Positions 5,027 to 6,815 of a stretch of DNA of 6,815 nucleotides are shown here, one piece after another (within the stretch, counting starts at the first letter, position 1; every line of letters begins with the position of its first letter). Position numbers and translations under genes: made by a program. The notes beneath the pieces were generated by a model. That model ran no database searches, had not been told where the DNA came from, and saw nothing but the letters and a program-made list of their open reading frames with translations. Location of the stretch: assembly GCA_946612185.1 (NCBI GenBank), contig CAMOEP010000120.1, forward strand, positions 1-6,815. The letters run 5' to 3'. This stretch comes from an uncultured Ruminococcus sp. GTDB taxonomy: Bacteria; Bacillota; Clostridia; Oscillospirales; Ruminococcaceae.

Positions 5027-6522
5027 TGTGCCTTCACCTCCTGAGTTTCCGGTGAGTATATAGTATAGGTGTCCTTGCCCTTTTTCTTGGAGATATACAG
5101 TGCAGAGTCGGAAGCCTTATAAAGCACATCGAAATCCCCACCGTGGTCGGGGCATAGTGAAACGCCGATACTTGCGGATATTTTATAGTCGCCGTTATCA
5201 CCGGTGTAATTTGAAGCAAACTGCTCGCAAAGCTCCTGACATTTACCCTTTACAAATTCCAGGAAGTCGTTATCGTTTTCCGGAACACTGTTAAGGAGGA
5301 CTGCAAACTCGTCGCCGCCTACACGTCCCAGGAAGTCCTCAGTAGAAAATGTACCACGGAGGATACTGCCGGTTTTAGCGAGAACCTTATCACCGTAGGC
5401 GTGACCTAAATTATCGTTAACGCCCTTGAAGTTATCCAGGTCAAGGAGGATAAGGGCATGATGCTCGATAGACAGGGAAGTTTCAAGGCGCTGAGAAGCC
5501 ATTTCCTCGAAAGCCTGCTTGTTAAGGATACCGGTAAGCTGGTCGGTGCTTGCCTTTGTGTCAAGGGAGGAAACGAATTCCTTCACAGGTGACACAAGTC
5601 TGAATGAAAGCTCGGTACTGATAAGCAGAGCCAGCGCCGCCGCTACAACTCCCACCATGATTATGTAGTACTGCATCTGCTTTTTCTCGCCCAGGATTAT
5701 TTCCGTAGGGATAGAGCATATCACGAACCAGTCATCTCCGCAGGAATTAACAGACACAAGGTAAGTATCGTCCATAACAGTGGACGATGAGTGGTCACGG
5801 ACTCTTTCTGCGATATTTTCCGGCAGAAGCGTGCCTACTTCGTCTTTCTCGGAGGAGTAGATTATATTGTAGTCGCTGTCCGTCAGGCGGATAGACATAT
5901 CGCTCAGTGTCTCCGGGTTATCAAACACCTGATGAAGTTCAGTGGCGTAGAAGGATATGACCAGAAGTGCATTTTCGTGGATACTCTTGACGTAGTATAT
6001 CCTGCGGAAGTCGCTGTTATAGCCGGCAGCCCAGCCGTCGCTGGTACGCTGGCGCTTTATCATGGAATGGAGTTCCTCGAACATCTTATCGCTGAAAAGG
6101 GAAACTGTACCATTGGATATTTTGCCGACGGTGCGGTTATTGCGGTACACAACGCCGTAGTCCACGAAGTTTTCCATGATACACAGACTGTAAAGCTTAT
6201 CGGTTATGATCTTCTCCTTGCTCAGGGCATCGAATTCATCGTTATCAGGGTCAGTAGCATCGTAGGTATAGAATTCCGGAACGCCGAAAGCGAGAGTACC
6301 AATTGTTTCCATGCGGGAAAGGTAGCTGTCAAGGTTCAGTTTCATCTGAACGTTCAAAGATGAGGACATTGAAATAACTTTATTTTTCAGTACTTCATCA
6401 GTTTTTTTGGCTGTCAGACCTGATACAGCGGCGACAGCGGCAATAACTATAAGTGCATAACCGAGTATCATATATAGCTGAAGCCTGCGAATATTTTTAA
6501 GGCTTGGCTTATTCTTGCTCAT
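5023..6522 (-). CDS. Membrane diguanylate cyclase with extracytoplasmic Cache-like sensor and GGDEF domain
   Basis: The 499-residue protein should make cyclic di-GMP from two GTP. A transmembrane helix (about 15-36) is followed by a 245-residue extracytoplasmic domain (37-283), whose size and layout suggest a double Cache sensor; this fold is inferred. A second helix lies at 284-304. A short helix resembling only the first half of HAMP (RLVSPVKEF, 308-316) joins it to a GGDEF domain at 326-490. Cyclase residues are intact: TDQLTGILNK (326-335), DLDNFKGVNDNLGHAYGD (361-378, metal and guanine contacts) and RVGGDEF (400-406). The inhibitory I-site RxxD is lost: STED (393-396) has Ser where Arg should be, so product inhibition may be weak. 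Start at 6522 is set by AGGAG (6529-6533), 6 nt upstream. It is the first gene of an operon and overlaps the binding-protein gene by 4 bp, suggesting coupled production. No EAL or HD-GYP domain is present. Confidence 0.93.
   Translation of the reverse strand: MSKNKPSLKNIRRLQLYMILGYALIVIAAVAAVSGLTAKKTDEVLKNKVISMSSSLNVQMKLNLDSYLSRMETIGTLAFGVPEFYTYDATDPDNDEFDALSKEKIITDKLYSLCIMENFVDYGVVYRNNRTVGKISNGTVSLFSDKMFEELHSMIKRQRTSDGWAAGYNSDFRRIYYVKSIHENALLVISFYATELHQVFDNPETLSDMSIRLTDSDYNIIYSSEKDEVGTLLPENIAERVRDHSSSTVMDDTYLVSVNSCGDDWFVICSIPTEIILGEKKQMQYYIIMVGVVAAALALLISTELSFRLVSPVKEFVSSLDTKASTDQLTGILNKQAFEEMASQRLETSLSIEHHALILLDLDNFKGVNDNLGHAYGDKVLAKTGSILRGTFSTEDFLGRVGGDEFAVLLNSVPENDNDFLEFVKGKCQELCEQFASNYTGDNGDYKISASIGVSLCPDHGGDFDVLYKASDSALYISKKKGKDTYTIYSPETQEVKAQ
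5035..5042 (-). promoter_or_regulatory. Consensus ribosome binding site of the lipoprotein gene, inside the GGDEF gene
   Basis: AGGAGGTG on the minus strand, fully complementary to the usual anti-Shine-Dalgarno sequence, lies 8 nt before the lipoprotein ATG and within the last codons of the GGDEF gene. It is stronger than the AGGAG of the cyclase, which suggests the binding protein is made in excess over the cyclase, as is usual for binding proteins. Confidence 0.85.
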
Positions 6523-6585
6523 ACAAAACTCCTAAAATCAATGATATATAATGAACTAAAAATCAACTGTCACTATTATAAATAA

Positions 6586-6614
6586 ATTATACCACTTATT
6601 AAGACATAAATCAA
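6586..6614 (-). promoter_or_regulatory. Promoter of the GGDEF-lipoprotein operon (extended -10, sigma-A type)
   Basis: On the minus strand TTGATT (6614-6609), a 17-bp spacer ending in TGG, and a perfect TATAAT (6591-6586) form a strong extended -10 promoter. Transcription should start near 6579, giving a leader of about 57 nt. No riboswitch-like structure, including a c-di-GMP aptamer, was recognised in that leader. The design matches the GH9 promoter closely. Confidence 0.75.
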
Positions 6615-6815
6615 GTAAATTTTGTGAATATCAAATGAAAACGAAAAGGAGAAATGGTGAGTTAGTATGTCGGTGGGATACACCTTACACGGCAGCAGCA
6701 TTTATTTTTTGGGAATTATTTAAGTCGCACGTTTCTTTTTTGATAATTGTCTGTTTTACGGACGTTCCGCCAAAGGGGGACACCCAAGTGGAAAAAGGGG
6801 GAGGAACAAATTAAA
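6615..6815. other. Right-edge segment without a convincing gene; G-rich end
   Basis: No gene here can be defended. The plus strand has a 59-codon frame (6635-6814, starting MKTKRRNGEL) but no ribosome site before its ATG. A good AAAGGAG at 6644-6650 leads only to short frames. The last 45 bases are abruptly G-rich, unlike the AT-rich DNA just before: AAAGGGGGA occurs at 6772-6780 and again at 6794-6802, and GGGGGAGGA near 6797-6805 could be the ribosome site of a gene starting beyond the edge. On the minus strand all frames are also short or blocked. Confidence 0.4.

Noticed and set aside
5791..6363. 190-codon open frame on the plus strand inside the GGDEF gene
   Set aside because: It is fully antisense to a well-supported cyclase frame, has no recognisable domain, and reflects codon bias of the true gene.
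6523..6579. c-di-GMP riboswitch in the cyclase leader
   Set aside because: The leader is only about 57 nt, AT-rich, and lacks the conserved aptamer core; no known riboswitch motif was seen elsewhere in the window either.
1..6815. CRISPR array, tRNA, rRNA, insertion sequence or phage genes
   Set aside because: No regularly spaced long repeats, cloverleaf-type sequence, rRNA signature, transposase or integrase motifs were found on either strand.

Overview
The window looks like a chromosomal segment from an anaerobic, cellulose-degrading Ruminococcus-type bacterium (Bacillota, Oscillospiraceae). This is inferred from the gene mix: a secreted family-9 glycoside hydrolase, a BspA-type leucine-rich-repeat surface protein, the endospore pair spoIIGA-sigE, and a lipoprotein solute-binding protein beside a membrane GGDEF protein. 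Species cannot be fixed from the sequence alone.

Layout. Bases 1-897 (minus) carry the N-terminal 299 residues of a GH9 cellulase whose 3' part lies beyond the left edge; it has its own extended -10 promoter at 989-1017. Bases 1059-1952 (minus) encode a 297-residue LRR protein with a signal peptide and a C-terminal membrane anchor; a bulged hairpin overlaps its Shine-Dalgarno site. The divergent gap 1953-2181 also holds a 10-bp-phased degenerate repeat (2050-2089) and a candidate spoIIG-like promoter. Bases 2182-2997 and 3008-3706 (plus) are spoIIGA (membrane aspartic protease) and sigE (pro-sigma-E), tightly coupled; the usual third gene, sigG, is absent. sigE ends in a perfect 15-bp tandem duplication spanning its stop codon, followed by a strong hairpin terminator (3730-3764) shared with the convergent operon on the other side.

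That minus-strand operon (6522 to 3770) has a membrane diguanylate cyclase with a large extracytoplasmic sensor domain, overlapping by 4 bp a lipoprotein of the carbohydrate ABC-transporter binding-protein family, with no permease or ATPase gene following it. The arrangement suggests that the lipoprotein captures a ligand and presents it to the cyclase sensor, making an extracellular nutrient-to-c-di-GMP signalling pair. This is the most interesting hypothesis in the window. The last 200 bases hold no convincing gene; their G-rich end may be part of a repeat or the leader of a gene beyond the edge.

The GH9 and cyclase promoters share almost the same architecture (TTGATT, 17-bp spacer ending in TGG, TATTAT or TATAAT), so both probably use the housekeeping sigma factor.
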